DNA of 64,000 nucleotides from Earliella scabrosa. Lineage: Eukaryota > Basidiomycota > Agaricomycetes > Polyporales > Polyporaceae. The DNA lies in contig JABYQQ010000001.1 of assembly GCA_022605405.1 (NCBI GenBank), positions 1,364,001 to 1,428,000 of the forward strand, in the 5' to 3' direction. The notes beneath the pieces were generated by a model that was not told the origin of the DNA, ran no database searches, and saw nothing but the letters and a program-made list of their open reading frames with translations. Positions 11,963-23,211 of this stretch are shown here, one piece after another (the first letter of the stretch is position 1; the number at the start of each line of letters is the position of its first letter). The translations under genes and the position numbers were made by a program.

Positions 11963-14204
11963 GTAGGTGCCAGGTCCTCCAGTCCGTTGGACATTGTCCG
12001 ACTCGTGCAACCCATGTTCCATGCTTACTTGTGCAAACACGACTCCATACGCTCTATAGGTCACATCCATGTCTTGCATGCATCACACGGGTGCATCCGA
12101 GGACGTGCGCCTCTCCGTTGGTTTGCTGTGCCCTTACGCTATACAACGCCACCACCGGCACCACGAGCACCGGCGAAGCAAGTGGCTTGCATGAAGGTGA
12201 CGTTATGTGGCTTGACATAGTTACCCAGTATATATGGCCGCAGTCCGTGCAACGGTGCTCATGGTACGTCTGAACAGCTACGATAGGGTGGGCTGCGCTG
12301 ACGTGAAGGTGTATGACAGGAGATGCCGCCTTCCGAGGCTCGAGCTCACAGACACGGTTGTGCGTAGCCACATGGTGTCATGGGAGCTTAAGCGACGCCT
12401 CAGCGTGTACGGCTGCGACGGCCATTCTTCGCCGTTGACCTGGACTTAGGCCGCAGTCTCGCCGACAGCGCAATGGTGACCGACAACTCCACGAACCCCA
12501 CTTGTCTGAGTGATAGGAGGTGCAGTTACAGTGGCGCGCAGAGTCTTTCAACGATGATACTCTTGACGTTGAGCATGGCGCTGCGTGTGGCAATGCTTAC
12601 GCACTTCTACATCTACATCTAAAAGCCCCCCATCAGCCGCCATACAGCTGGAGACGATATGGCCGATAACGCAGCGGACCGCTCAGATGAGCCTTCCATC
12701 TTCCGAACGAACACGGTGATTCAATTGGGCGCAAGGTGAGTAGTTGAACGATGTCTCCGCAAACCCGGAGTTGAGCTAAACATAGAGACCGAGCAACACG
12801 GCATCATCTACACATCTATCCAACGCAATCGGAAACGCGGCACTCCGGTAGGTCCAAATGTGCAAGATGATACTCACCTGAGACCCCAGTGCGCGCGATG
12901 AGTCGGATTGGCCAGACCCGTATAGTATTCCTTCCACGCCGCCCCATTTCCGCCCCCATGCGTTCATCGGATCGGACGGCGTGGTGGAAGAGTAGCCTAA
13001 TCTACAACCATCCTGCGCAACGGAGGCAGCAGCACATTGCCTATACGCCGTCGGCGATGTGTCACAACATGAGACATGTCGCTATTGTTCTTATGAGCGC
13101 TTCCCCAGCTCCATAGGAATCGAAGGGTTCGGACCGGATGCCTTCTTGTCTCACTAGGTGGATCATCAGCGACCAGCGGAGAACGCTCCTCCAGCAGCGT
13201 GTAGGCACGCTAGTGGGTAGAGTCGGGATGCATGCAAACGATGTTCAGAAACAAAAGCAAGTGAGCCTGCAGACCGGTCACCGCGCGGCGGAGTCCCTGC
13301 GGTCAGTGCGATGGACGTGCGTAGTACATGCGCCGGTGAGTCCAGCTAGAATACGTTAGAACTGTAGTCCAAAGCCGATTTCTAACAATTTTTCAGTCGA
13401 GCGATAGTGCACCACATCACGTTGGGTCCAGCGGGCAGAGGCCAAGTCGGAGCGCCAGACAAGCGAACCTGCCCTGAAGTCAGTACGGAAAGTAATAGGA
13501 CTCTGCGACGATTCAGCCCCTACCATTGGCAGGTAAATAGCCCCGCGTCGAAGTCAGAAACCAGTCCTGGTGGTTGACAATATGCCCACCGCTATAGATG
13601 ATCATATCAGTGCTATGGCCTCCGGCCAACATTTGAAAAATTGAAGGGGCGGGCAGTCTCATATTCAAGTTCTACGCCTCTGTACCAATGGCATGCTCAA
13701 TGGTGATATCGGTCTCTGAGGGGGCAGAGCACGATATCGCCTCAGATCTGTAAGTTGACTCTCGTCAGGCGAGCAGAAGTTCGGCCGATAGAGATCGTAT
13801 GTAGACAAGACTCGGAAGTTGTCTCTTGAGGAGGTGCGGGTCCATCAATCACCCACTCCAATCGTAATACTGAACGCACATGCACGCACCCTTGCAGGTC
13901 TTGTCATTGATTCTTCCCCCAAACCCAAACGCGGAATAGCACTTCGTGTGCGACCTTCGCTTCCACCATCAAGCGCCCACCTCTACTGTCTTTGCGTGCA
14001 CCGGGCAGGTCGCCTGCCGCCCGGCCATGCACAAACACATATGAAGGCTTGGCAGAACATCATCTACCCCAACACTTACGCGCATAAAGCGTGGAGGAAG
14101 ATGATGCTGAGACAGCAGCAACATCGTCTACCCTCACGAGTCACTCGTCCCACATGCACTGGCAGACACCACCGGCGTCTACTCTGCTACCACCACCTCG
14201 AGAC
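11963..14204. other. 2.2-kb gap, no gene recognised
   Basis: Only short, mutually overlapping frames without conserved wording are present. Its right edge is the ATG of the split pheromone gene (14205), so the last few hundred bases should contain that gene's promoter. I see no receptor remnant. Confidence 0.4.
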
Positions 14205-14245
14205 ATGGACACCTTCACCATCGCCCCTGCCCTCCCTATCATTGT
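14205..14245 (+). pseudogene. 5' half of mating-pheromone precursor gene split by transposon
   Basis: The reading starts MDTFTIAPALPI, nearly identical to the start of the intact pheromone precursor at 47414-47533 (MDAFTIAPALPI). After 41 nt the frame runs into the left end of the Plavaka-type transposon at 14246 and becomes unrelated sequence up to a stop at 14330. The missing part (41-nt half plus 82-nt half, together 123 nt or 40 codons plus stop) is found right of the transposon at 26663-26744, in the matching frame. The last two bases here (GT, 14244-14245) are repeated at 26661-26662, as expected of a target-site duplication. The promoter would stay with this half. In its present state this half cannot give a pheromone, because the mature peptide and CaaX box are in the other half. 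Confidence 0.88.
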
Positions 14246-14263
14246 CATCAGCAAAAAGTCGTT
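14246..14263 (+). repeat. Left terminal inverted repeat of the Plavaka-type transposon
   Basis: CATCAGCAAAAAGTCGTT. It pairs with 26643-26660 on the opposite strand at 17 of 18 positions. Confidence 0.85.
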
Positions 14264-14965
14264 CGTCTTGATAAGGATTCGCAGGCTCCAAAGTGGGGTC
14301 TATGTTGCGAGGCGCTGGCAAGGGGGCTGAGTGGCGATATTCTCGGCGCACGGCGACAATCACATCAAATCCGAGAGGCTTGATTTCAAGTGCATGTAAT
14401 CAGGACGCGGGCTTCGGGTTACTCGCAACCTCATGTAATCGCCCCGGGGGCTCATAGCTAGCACAATATTGCAGTTCATTGTCGGGAACCATGTAGCACG
14501 GAGCCCACCTACACGCCGCGCTCGGGGGCAGACTCGAGAGTGATGGGAATTGCATTCAGTTACGCTATTGTATATCAATACGCATTGAATCCCGCCTCCG
14601 CAAGCATGCGCTCATCCTCGTCGGGCTCCCCATCATCAACATCTTCTGGTTCCGAGCCAGCACCCACCTCTTCGTCATCCTCGCCGTCTTCGTCTTCACC
14701 CTCTACGTCCTCGCCCTCCTCTTGGTCGTCGTCCTCGCCATCCTCGCCGTCGCTCTCGGACTCACGCTCTTGGCCGGTGTCCATGGGCTCCTCTTGATCG
14801 CGTGGAGGCTCAAGATCGTCTGCGGGCGGTGATGGTATTGACTGTGGCTTGGGTACGTCCTCGTTTGCAAACTCGGGTTCGTCGACAATATCTGGAAGAT
14901 GCGCAGACGCGAGCACTGGAGCCCCACCTCGGCGTTGATGCCCGACAGCATCACCGAAGAAACGC

Positions 14966-15029
14966 GAGCAGTCTCAGTGAAGCGGATGTATCCGCGAGAC
15001 TGGCGATCGTCTCGCGGATACATCCGCTA
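14966..15029 (+). repeat. Left terminal repeat of the nested element, hairpin-forming
   Basis: It contains a perfect 19-bp inverted repeat: GCGGATGTATCCGCGAGAC (14982-15000) and its exact reverse complement (15009-15027), separated by 8 bp. This could fold as a hairpin. Confidence 0.8.
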
Positions 15030-15063
15030 TAAACAGATGCATCCGCCATGGTAGGCGTGACAT

Positions 15064-15140
15064 GTGTCCAAAAACCACGGCCGGGAATCGAACCTGGAGC
15101 TATTCAACGGCGTCCGCTTAACCGCTTAGCCATAGGACCA
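15064..15140 (-). other. tRNA-like sequence near the left end of the nested element
   Basis: The minus strand has a good pol III A box (TGGCTAAGCGGTTAAG) and B box (GGTTCGATTCC) about 40 nt apart, and a 5' half like tRNA-Leu/Ser (GGTCCTATGGCTAAGCGG). The 3' strand of an acceptor stem does not pair, so it is not a functional tRNA. It is more likely a SINE-like or terminal motif. Confidence 0.5.
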
Positions 15141-15516
15141 TTGTGATCCTCGCTACTGGTCGCATTGCCGTTCTCCCCTCTGACCCCAACCATGCCCAAG
15201 ACCGTCCCACCTGAGAACACAGGAGCCTGCACTGGCTTCCACAGCAGGACGAGGTGGCCGGCGTCGTCGATTAGGATGTGCGTCTCTGACGAGGGCAGGT
15301 CAACTTCCAATTGAAGAGCATGTCGTCAGAACCTGCTCAGAAGAAGACGATGTCTCACCTGATGTGGACAGCGTGCGGTTACTGATTGACACGGTCCTGC
15401 TTCTTCACGCTCAACTCCGACACCACTGCGTCCTCACCGACCGAAACGTCCCCCTCGGCGCGTCGCGGGAGTGAAATCCCGCGTGCTGTGTGCAAGGGAC
15501 AATCTCGGAAGGAGCG

Positions 15517-17951
15517 TCAGTGTGCGGCATCGTCGAGCATGAGCTGGCGCAGCCCGGTCGACTCGAGGCGCACATCATCCGATGCAATGCTGGAGATCGA
15601 AACGGTGGGGATGATAATGTCCAGGTCCGAGAGCTCGAATTCATTGTCTATGGAATCGTCGAACGATTCGTATGAGATGTCGGAGATGGTGAGCGTCGAG
15701 AAGTCCGAGATCAGGTGCGAGATATCGTCGTCGTCAATGGAAGCAATAGTGATGTCCGAGGTGTAGTCTGTGGTAGGTGTGATAGAGTCGGTCATTGTCG
15801 TCACCGTGTTGGATAATCTCGTGTTCGTAGCCTTCGTAGTATGCGGCCCATGCATCAGCTTTGGTGATCTGGAGGTAATAAACTTGGTTACTACAGGCTC
15901 GCCAAAGAGGAAACGTCACAACGCACCTTGTACTGGTAAACGTCGCACACTGCCATCGTATTGAACCCCACCAGGCTCGCCCAGAAGAGAGAAATGGGCG
16001 TCCATCGGTGACTCCACGCAAGCTTGACCCCGCACACGACCGCGTTGGCGGCAAGCTCTGAGAGTAACGCGAGGCTCGGGTCGCCGTACTAAGTTAGAGT
16101 GGTCGTGCATGGGTCGAAGCCTGAAAACACGTCCCACGGAGCCGAATGGGTAGTTGGAGTCCCGGAGCCAATCCTTGAAGGTCGGGGTGTGCAGTGCGGC
16201 GTGCATGCGGTGGTCGTTGAATAAGGCGGACATGTCCTTCAACAGCTCGGGGCCCCTGCTGTCGGGAATGTCGTACACATCAAAGTCGCCGTTTGCTAGG
16301 TGCAGGGTACATCAGCTCGCTGGAGATGGAGAAGGCAGGAGAGAGAGAGTACTCACCCCAAGGGAACGTGAGGTTGACCGCGTAGTCAATCAGTTCGTCC
16401 CGGAGGAAGCAGCCGTAGGAGGAGTCGATTGTGCCGTTTGCGCGGCCGGACAGGTTGTGCTTCCACTGCTGCCACTCCTCCTCCCGCCATTCGTGCAGCT
16501 CCGCCCGCTTGGTGAGGGCACCCGTGCACTATGGCAAACTTCTCGGAGACCCCCTCGTATATCGTGCGCGAGCGTGTCTCCGTTTGATTCAGGAGCGACT
16601 CGCTCAGCGCGGAGTTGGCGGTGGGCCGAGGTTGGGGAAGTGCCCGCTTGGGGGTAGGTCAGATTCAGGTCGAAGCCGCATAGATGGGTCCTGGATGCCG
16701 TTGTGTCAGATGTCTGCCATGTAAATTGGATGGAGCTCCGGGTACTTGACTCACTGCTCACAGAAGTAGTGAAAGACGTCTTGGTCGCAGCCGATGAGCC
16801 TGAGAGCGGGGTGTGTCTATACTTATCGCATCCCCCTGTCGCAATGTGAGTTAGCGCTGTCACCTTGGATATGCAACACGTTGGGCGTTGGTGAAAGTTG
16901 GCCTGATTGCACGGCGGATGGTCGTGTCAAAGCGCAACAGGGGGATAGCGCTCTGCAAGGACGTACCAGTGCGCCTGAGATGCAACCGCTGTGCGTGCTC
17001 CCTTCAGCAGAGTTGAGAGAGGAGGGACAGACTTGGGGAAGTGGAAGTCGACGGTCGTCCAGCTCCTGGCCGGCGCCGCTGTCGTTTATGGCCTTAGATG
17101 ATGGATGACGAAATTTGCCACTGTGGAGCTGACTCACAGTTGAGGCCGGCATTGAGAGAAGTAGAGGAGAGGGAAGAGGCCGCGGCGTAGACTCGAGCAT
17201 GCGATCGACTCGGATCGAGTCTCACGCATGCTGAGACACACTGCCCGAGACCGTGGCCCACGTCACTTGGGGCCCCGAGGAGCTGGCTAGGCATCCGCTC
17301 TGCACATACACACACGTCAGGTCCAGCTAACTGAAAGGGTGGTACTATGATGCGCCTACGTTCAGATAGCCCCGTCATTGGGCCAAGCGTGATCATCAGC
17401 ACTCGTTGCCGCCGTTTCCGACTGTTGGACGGGCCCGCAGACGACACGGGAGGTCAAGATGCGGACGTCTGCGCTTGAGAGTGAAGGTGACATCAGGGAG
17501 GATCGTAGGTTAGAATATCCCAGGCGGGGCTATTGCATGCGAGCTCACGGTGCTTGTACATGTGCTCGGCCGAGCAACATAGAATGCAGGGATCTCCGAG
17601 ATGCCTCCTCTGAGCCCGGCCGAGCACGTTTCCGTGCTCGCCATACGACCCCGAAGCGGCCATATGCATCTCGAAGCTTGCCGTGGGCTCCCCGAGCCCG
17701 GACATGCGCCCCAGCCTCCTCCGAGTCACTGCTCCAAGTCCGGCCTTGACGTCCTTCTCGGATGTGTGCGCGGCGCTCGACGCCGGCGGACCCAGACATG
17801 CCCCCTCGACGTGGGACAGACGCCCCATGAGCGCAGAAAGACGCTTATCCATATCCTGCAGCACATCCACAATGGCTCCGAGTCTCGTCTAGATATGGTG
17901 GGAGATCGAGGCAAGAGGCAGCTCGATGCTTCAGATGACGTCGTCCGGCAT
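15517..17951 (-). CDS. Unrecognised multi-exon gene carried by the nested element
   Basis: A plausible start is at 17951 (MPDD), followed by a 51-nt intron and a coiled-coil-like exon TRLGAIVDVLQDMDKRLSA, LMGRLSHVEG. Further coding-like pieces in order are: LIGCDQDVFHYFCEQ; SALSESLLNQTETRSRTIYE; ELHEWREEEWQQWKHNLSGR with GTIDSSYGCFLRDELIDYAV and NLTFPWG before a GTGAGT donor; FDVYDIPDSRGPELLKDMSA, LFNDHRMHAALHTPTFKDWL; a hydrophobic WTPISLFWASLVGFNTMAVC; and an acidic tail (SIDDDDISHLISDFSTLTIS). One reading ends LMLDDAAH and stop at 15517. Coding-like wording (ETHILIDDAGHLVLLWKP) continues to about 15200, so the true end may lie further left. I recognise no domain: not an RNase H-fold transposase, integrase or helicase. 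It may be the element's own transposase of an unfamiliar type or a captured host gene. The exon chain between 16900 and 17700 could not be closed. Confidence 0.4.
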
Positions 17952-18149
17952 GTCTAAGTCAAGTGGGCGCAGCAACCCTTGCGAGAACAAGCCAGGTTAC
18001 ATCTCTTGCATGGTATGGGAATCGGGGGGTGTGAGCGTGGATGTCGAGGGGGGAGACGTACTCATACCATGATACAAGAAGCTGCGCATGCTTCAGCGGC
18101 TATGCGTTGCATCCGGAGCAATTCAAAAGCGCTATATAACGTTGTTTGC

Positions 18150-18250
18150 TGGTATACGTCAAGGGTTGGTGGCGGAGTGAGTTCGTGGGCAGCGCGAGTT
18201 TGTTTTGCTCGCAAGCACCGAGTCGAGGGTTCGAATCGCGGTCGATGCAC
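18150..18250 (+). other. tRNA-like sequence near the right end of the nested element
   Basis: It has an A-box-like TGGCGGAGTGAG, a possible anticodon stem-loop (CGAGT/GCTCG) and a B box (GGTTCGAATC). T-stem pairing is imperfect and no convincing acceptor stem is seen. It faces outward towards the right terminus, mirroring the tRNA-like sequence at 15064-15140. Confidence 0.4.
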
Positions 18251-18255
18251 CGCAT

Positions 18256-18322
18256 TTCCGCGGATACATCCGCGAGACGATCGAACCCCCTTGCGGATGT
18301 ATCCGGTTCACTGAGAACCTAC
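18256..18322 (-). repeat. Right terminal repeat of the nested element
   Basis: Read on the minus strand from 18322 it aligns with the left terminus over about 60 bp: TCTCAGTGAA, a CGGAT..ATCCGC palindrome, CGATCGTCTCGCGGAT and a second ATCCGC. The palindrome is less perfect than at the left end. Confidence 0.75.
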
Positions 18323-21300
18323 GAAACGCATGAACATGTCGCGGTCCACGAACCTGGAGACATGCGTCAGTAAATGCCCACTGGCATGCTCTACATGAAT
18401 ATCACTCACATGTTCACATAGTGATATTTCCACTCCTCGGCGTCCTCTTCGTTTGCGTCATCTGCGTCCGTATCGACATCCATGGGATCATCCGCTGGGG
18501 TCGCAAGAGTTGCAGAGGGTTTGTCGCATGGGCCGTGTGCAAAAGCGGGGATGAGGTGCACCGCGCGGAGCACGTCTTCAGGCGAAACGAACCCGCATCA
18601 GCAAGACCGCTAATCTCTGCAACCTCTGTGATGTCTGCCACAGAGTTCACAGAGGTTCTAGATTTCAGAAGATGCAGAGCTATTCCAGGTAAATTACATC
18701 AATGTAATTCCTCTCAAAAATGCGAAATATAGTGATTTAGAATGGACTCTGATGGCTCTGACATGCTCTGTAGCTCTGTAATCTCTGCTGACATCTGACA
18801 TTCAAATTAAGACATTACAGACCTTACAGAGATTAGCAGTCTTACTGATGCGTACGCATGGTCGTTGATGGACGCCCACTGCAGTCGATGCAAACGACAC
18901 CTTCTGAAGCCGCCTGGGGCGCTCGCGTCGAGGTCGAGCCATCGCACCCATAGAACAGGGATGCTGTAGACATCGCCGTCGTCCGCGCCCGTCAGGTCGG
19001 CACCAGCACGGTATGCATTCACATGGAAGACTCCGAGGACGCGGGCGTAAAGGTACGGGTGGGAATGTGTGGATGGGGCGAACATCATGATATCGGGGCG
19101 GGTGCGCGGGTTGATGGAATCTTGAGCGCGACGCATATCGTACGTTGTGTAATTGATGCGCAGAACGTGGTGCCTGTACAGCTTGTTGCTTACAATGCGC
19201 ACAGAGGAGACGTCCTCGCGCGTGAGCTGATAGTCGTCAGGAGTGGACTCGACACCAGGGAGTCTGCGCCAGATATGCGCCTTGAGGTCATGAGCAAAAT
19301 TCTATGAGACTTTGTCAGCTACTGTCGTTGATGAGTGGGCCGTACTAAGGCACATACACGACATGCGGGGTCGTGACGATTGTCGTAGAGAAAGTCGCGG
19401 AGATCCGTGTGATGGCGCTGGTCCTCGGAAATCTGGTAATGCTCCGCTGGAGCAGACGGCAGGAGGCCTTCGGCCTGCCCAGCCGGGAGTTGTAGCGATC
19501 GGGCGACCGTGGGGCCAGGATGCGAGGACGGGATTTGACCCGATGGTCGCCGCCTGATGGCCTGGCCGCGTGTGAGCTTGTGCATAATGACCTGTCGGCG
19601 CGTGTGGAGGGCGATTTGCTTAGCGAACCGCGAGTTCTTGTTCGTCAGTGCGTAGAGTCGCTTGACTCGACGGTGTTCCAGCTCACCCTGCAAGCAGCAA
19701 GATGAATCAGGATCAGCACATGTTCATAAGATACTAGGAAGAGACTCACCGTCTGGGTCGTGAAATTATCCGTGGTGCCGAAGAGACGGATGGTTCGCAC
19801 GTAATCGCCTAGGCGATGATATTTGTAGGTGTTAAGGTCAAACACCTTACGGCGAGATTTGCGCTTCTGAGGGATCGCCTTCGCTGGGGCGCGCTTGGGT
19901 GCTTCGCGCGTCATGGACTTCTGCTGCAGCGTCACATGGTAAGTACTCAAGAAGGATCATGACAGACCATTGCTTACCGTCAAACCGGTAGGTGGTAGTG
20001 CTGCAATACTTGAGGCACTCGACACCGGCCCTTGTGGAGGTCGTGACGATGCGGCGGGTGTGTCCGGTCCTTTGAGGGGTGCAGAGAAGATCTTGGATGA
20101 CGCTGCAGCAGGTTTCGGCGCAGCGTCTTTGGTCGCTGCGCGGGCGGCCCGAGCGAGACGACACTGAGTTTCCTTCGGGAGCTCTCTTGTAGCGTATGTC
20201 GGGCATACCTTGCGCAAGAAGGCGCGCATGGATTGTCCCAGGGCACGTGTCGCAAGGTCGAACGCATTGAGCGTTGTCTCTGAGTGGAGTCGCAGTTTTG
20301 CGAACGCGTGCCAGGTGCACAGGTTGAACAACATGGTCATGACGATCTCATTGGCTGCGGCAGGGAGGAGGTTCTCAAAAACAGGGATTGAGCACTGATG
20401 ATTGGCGGTTAGGCGTGCTCGTATGCAATGGGATAGGTCTACGGACCTGTAACATTTGCTCGTAATCACGCGCGGCCAGTTTCTTCATTCCTGATGTGTT
20501 CAAGCCGAAGCGCCGGATGAGGCGCCGTCCAAAGGTGGGCACCATCGCATATCTGACAAAGGTTTGGATGAGTGAGCATCTGAAGAGAGTTGACGATATC
20601 CGCGTACCGCTTGTCAAGAACCTGCACTAGGTTCCCTCCGGCTGCGACGAGGATGCGGATGAGGTGTTGAAACGTGCTCTTCCACACCCCGATCTCGAAC
20701 TCGTGCATGAGATCAGGGACGAAGAGGCTGTAGGCGTTGCATCCAAATTGGGCAAATCTAATCGAGAATGCGCACTTGATTTAGATTCGTGAGCAAGGGA
20801 TCTCAACTTAGAATGCGACTGGGACCCCACTCACCCGCGTTGGCACTGCTGACACGCCATGAAGAGGCGTCTTTTTGACAGCAGCTCCTTCGGGTGCAGT
20901 TCCGTCGTTGAAGATCCAGCTTCGGATGCGGGTGATCCACGACCATAAGTTGCTATCGTCCTTCCTGACATTACGCTCGCGACTCTTCATGTCCGGAATG
21001 GTCCCCATCTTGAAGACGTTTTTCTTCTCGATGAGGCAGTCGGGACAGAGGCACTTTGCACTCTGCTGGAGGCATGCTATGAGGCATCTGTCGGTATGTC
21101 AGTCAGGTACAGCAAAGATCGCAAGCCCGGACGTACTTCTCGACGTAATCTGCAGAGTAGAGGAGTATCCTCGGAAAGAGGCGACGCATGACGCCATCGC
21201 CACACTTGACGACGATGCCGTGTGTGTACGCGTGCATGAACTCGGGATCGAGGAGCGCTAGCCAAATTTGCTGCATGAGATCCTTCTTGAGCACTCGCCG

Positions 21301-22893
21301 CACTTTGTCCGTCATGGGGAACCCATGGGCCTTGACGTACGCCTCGTGGAGTGCCGTCGGGATCTGCTCCAGCGGTGAGTTGCATGTGGACAAGCAGGGT
21401 AGGGGGAGACTCACTGCCGGGATGTATGCAAGGTGATGCGCGGCATACATCGAAGGTTTGCAGCGGAGGTACTTCGTAAGGTTCCCGATGAAGATGTAGA
21501 TGGGCCATAGGTAGGCGGTCCCGAAGTTCGTGAGGTGGGTAGAATCCGAGTATACGAGGATTGGGGCAACGGCGTACTCCATGTCAGGGGGATCTGTCTC
21601 ATCGCGAGGCAGGGCTTGGAGATCTTCATGTTCCTTCAGCATGGCGTCTGAATTGTAGATATCGGTGTAGAGTCGTTCTGGGGGCACCTGAGGATTTGTA
21701 GGTGAGGAGCGGCGGCGGAACAGCTTGAATGGAGACCAGTGGTATTTGTGGGCGACGAGATCCTCGTATGCTTCAACAAGTAGAGTTGTGAAATTTCGCG
21801 ACCAGATGCCTGAGACGGTGAACGCTGGTGCCTTGGCCTCGGAGGGATGTTCACGGCCCTCAGCTGGGAGGTGGAGGTCAACAGAGAGCTCACGCCATCC
21901 ATCTGACTCGCGCAGCGGCCCCCCCGAGGTATTGTGTTCATCGAGGCGACGTTGTTCGCGCTGGGCGCTGAACCCTTGGAGGTCGGCGGGATTGAACTCC
22001 GAGTGGCTGAGGACGTTATCGACAAGGCGCTGCAGCTCACCCATGGACTTCGTGGTTGACCCGCTGTACTGCCACTCCATTAACTTGAACGTCGACCAGT
22101 TGAGGAAGGGTGCAATGGAGTTCGCAGCAACGTCACGCGCACTACGAGCGGCCTGACCGGCGCATTGAGCGAGCGTGACTCCCAGCGGGCAAAAGCCATT
22201 GCGTTCGTGAGCGTTGGGCGGAGGTCGCTGGTGCGCGGGGGAGTCTGCGAAGTCGTGAAGGGGAATTCCAACCTCGGGGTCCCGTTGCGGCTTGTGGGCA
22301 TACTCGCGGAAGACTCCAAAGCGGTTGGGTGGTGTGACGTGGGCAGGCGGGCGCATCGCGACAGGAGGTTGCGGGTTGGGTATGTCTTCGTCTGGAGCGT
22401 CCTCGACTGTTGCGGGGGGTGCTTTGGCACGCGGAGGAGGCGGAGGCGGAGGCGGAGGTTTGGGAGGTCGCGGGATGTGAGGGAGAAGACCTCGAAGAGA
22501 GGTGGGGATCATGTCATGTATACGCGCAGGTGCGCGGTGTTGACGACCAGTGCGGCTGTGAGTCTCCACCACAATGGGCTGCGAGGCCAGTCGCTCAGCC
22601 TAGCAAGGCCGAGACGGTGTCAGAGTGCATGTTACGTGGCTATATGCGGGCTATGTAAGAGTACACACCTCACGACGAGCCTGCTCTGCCGCCTCTGCCT
22701 GCACTCGCACCGCTGCTTCCTGACGACGCACTTCCTCCAGACGTCTTTGCCTCAGCAGAACCTTCCTCTGAGCTTCGGCGTTGGCAGCGACACGGCTCTT
22801 GATGCCACCGAGAATGCTGCGCGTGCTCTTGCAGATCCGCTCATGAGTGCTGAGCCGTTTGAAGTCCTTTCCACATCCGTTGCAGATCGTCAT

Positions 22894-23211
22894 GAGCAAA
22901 AGAAAAAGTAAGATTGACGCATATACCCAGCGAGGGCGCATGCTGGAGGGGGACAAGCTCGAGAGAGACAAGCGCGGTTGCTGGGAGGAAGGAGGAGACG
23001 AACAGCTAAGTCCGAGACCCCGCAGGGCGCGATCACATGACCTCCGCGCAAGAACGCGCAGTCCAACTATGGTGATAAGGCACCCATATGAGGCAAGTCG
23101 TTGACAGCTCACCTGCGTCTTCTCTGGCAGTCTCCACCATGGCGCATAAAGACTCGCCCTTGCCCCTCCTCTCCTTCGCCAAACTTCCCCTTCTACCCCC
23201 GCCCACACACC
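22894..23211. promoter_or_regulatory. Divergent promoter region of the two Plavaka-element genes
   Basis: 318 bp separate the transposase ATG (22893, minus) and the accessory-gene ATG (23212, plus). No TATA box is obvious. The region probably drives both genes. Confidence 0.45.

Larger units (their letters stand above)
14966..18322. mobile_element. Nested 3.36-kb TIR element with 7-bp target duplication
   Basis: The insert is flanked by gaaacgc at 14959-14965 and 18323-18329. Its ends are imperfect inverted repeats of about 60 bp. The left reads GAGCAGTCTCAGTGAAGCGG and the right, read on the minus strand, GTAGGTTCTCAGTGAACCGG; both continue into palindromic ATCCGC/GCGGAT blocks. It interrupts the codons MRF/FGDAVGH of the Plavaka transposase. 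Inside are minus-strand coding-like segments (15517-17951) without a transposase motif I recognise, and a tRNA-like sequence just inside each terminus. The superfamily is unknown. A 7-bp duplication would be unusual for hAT (8 bp) and CACTA (2-3 bp) elements. Confidence 0.82.
14575..22893 (-). pseudogene. Plavaka transposase gene, broken near its 3' end by a nested element
   Basis: Exon 1 starts at 22893 with a C2H2-like finger (MTICNGCGKDFKRLSTHERI) and a charged coil. Exon 2 (22599-21415) has a Pro run, then the superfamily core: VYSDSTHLTNFGTAYLWPIY, FIGNLTKYLRCKPSMYAAHH, LAYIPA. Later exons give ALHEAYVKAHGFPMTDKVRR, HGIVVKCGDGVMRRLFPRIL, LCPDCLIEKK, FVPDLMHEFEIGVWKSTFQH, YAMVPTFGRRLIRRF, MKKLAARDYEQMLQ and CSIPVFENLLPAAANEIVM. 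Near the end comes WKYHYVNM, then after an intron FVDRDMFMRF. At that point the element at 14966-18322 interrupts the gene, so the reading now ends FVGSQ and stop (18308). Beyond the insert the frame resumes as FGDAVGHQRRGG and a highly acidic tail (14575-14950, runs of Glu/Asp) ending MLAEAGFNAY. Removing the insert plus one copy of gaaacgc joins MRF to FGDAVGH in frame. More than ten exons; no other stop or frameshift was seen, so the insertion looks like the main lesion. Loss of only the acidic tail might leave partial activity. Confidence 0.88.

Noticed and set aside
15064..15140. Functional tRNA gene (Leu/Ser-like)
   Set aside because: A and B boxes are good, but the acceptor stem cannot pair.
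18150..18250. Functional tRNA gene with GTT anticodon
   Set aside because: An anticodon stem is possible but the T stem and acceptor stem are faulty.
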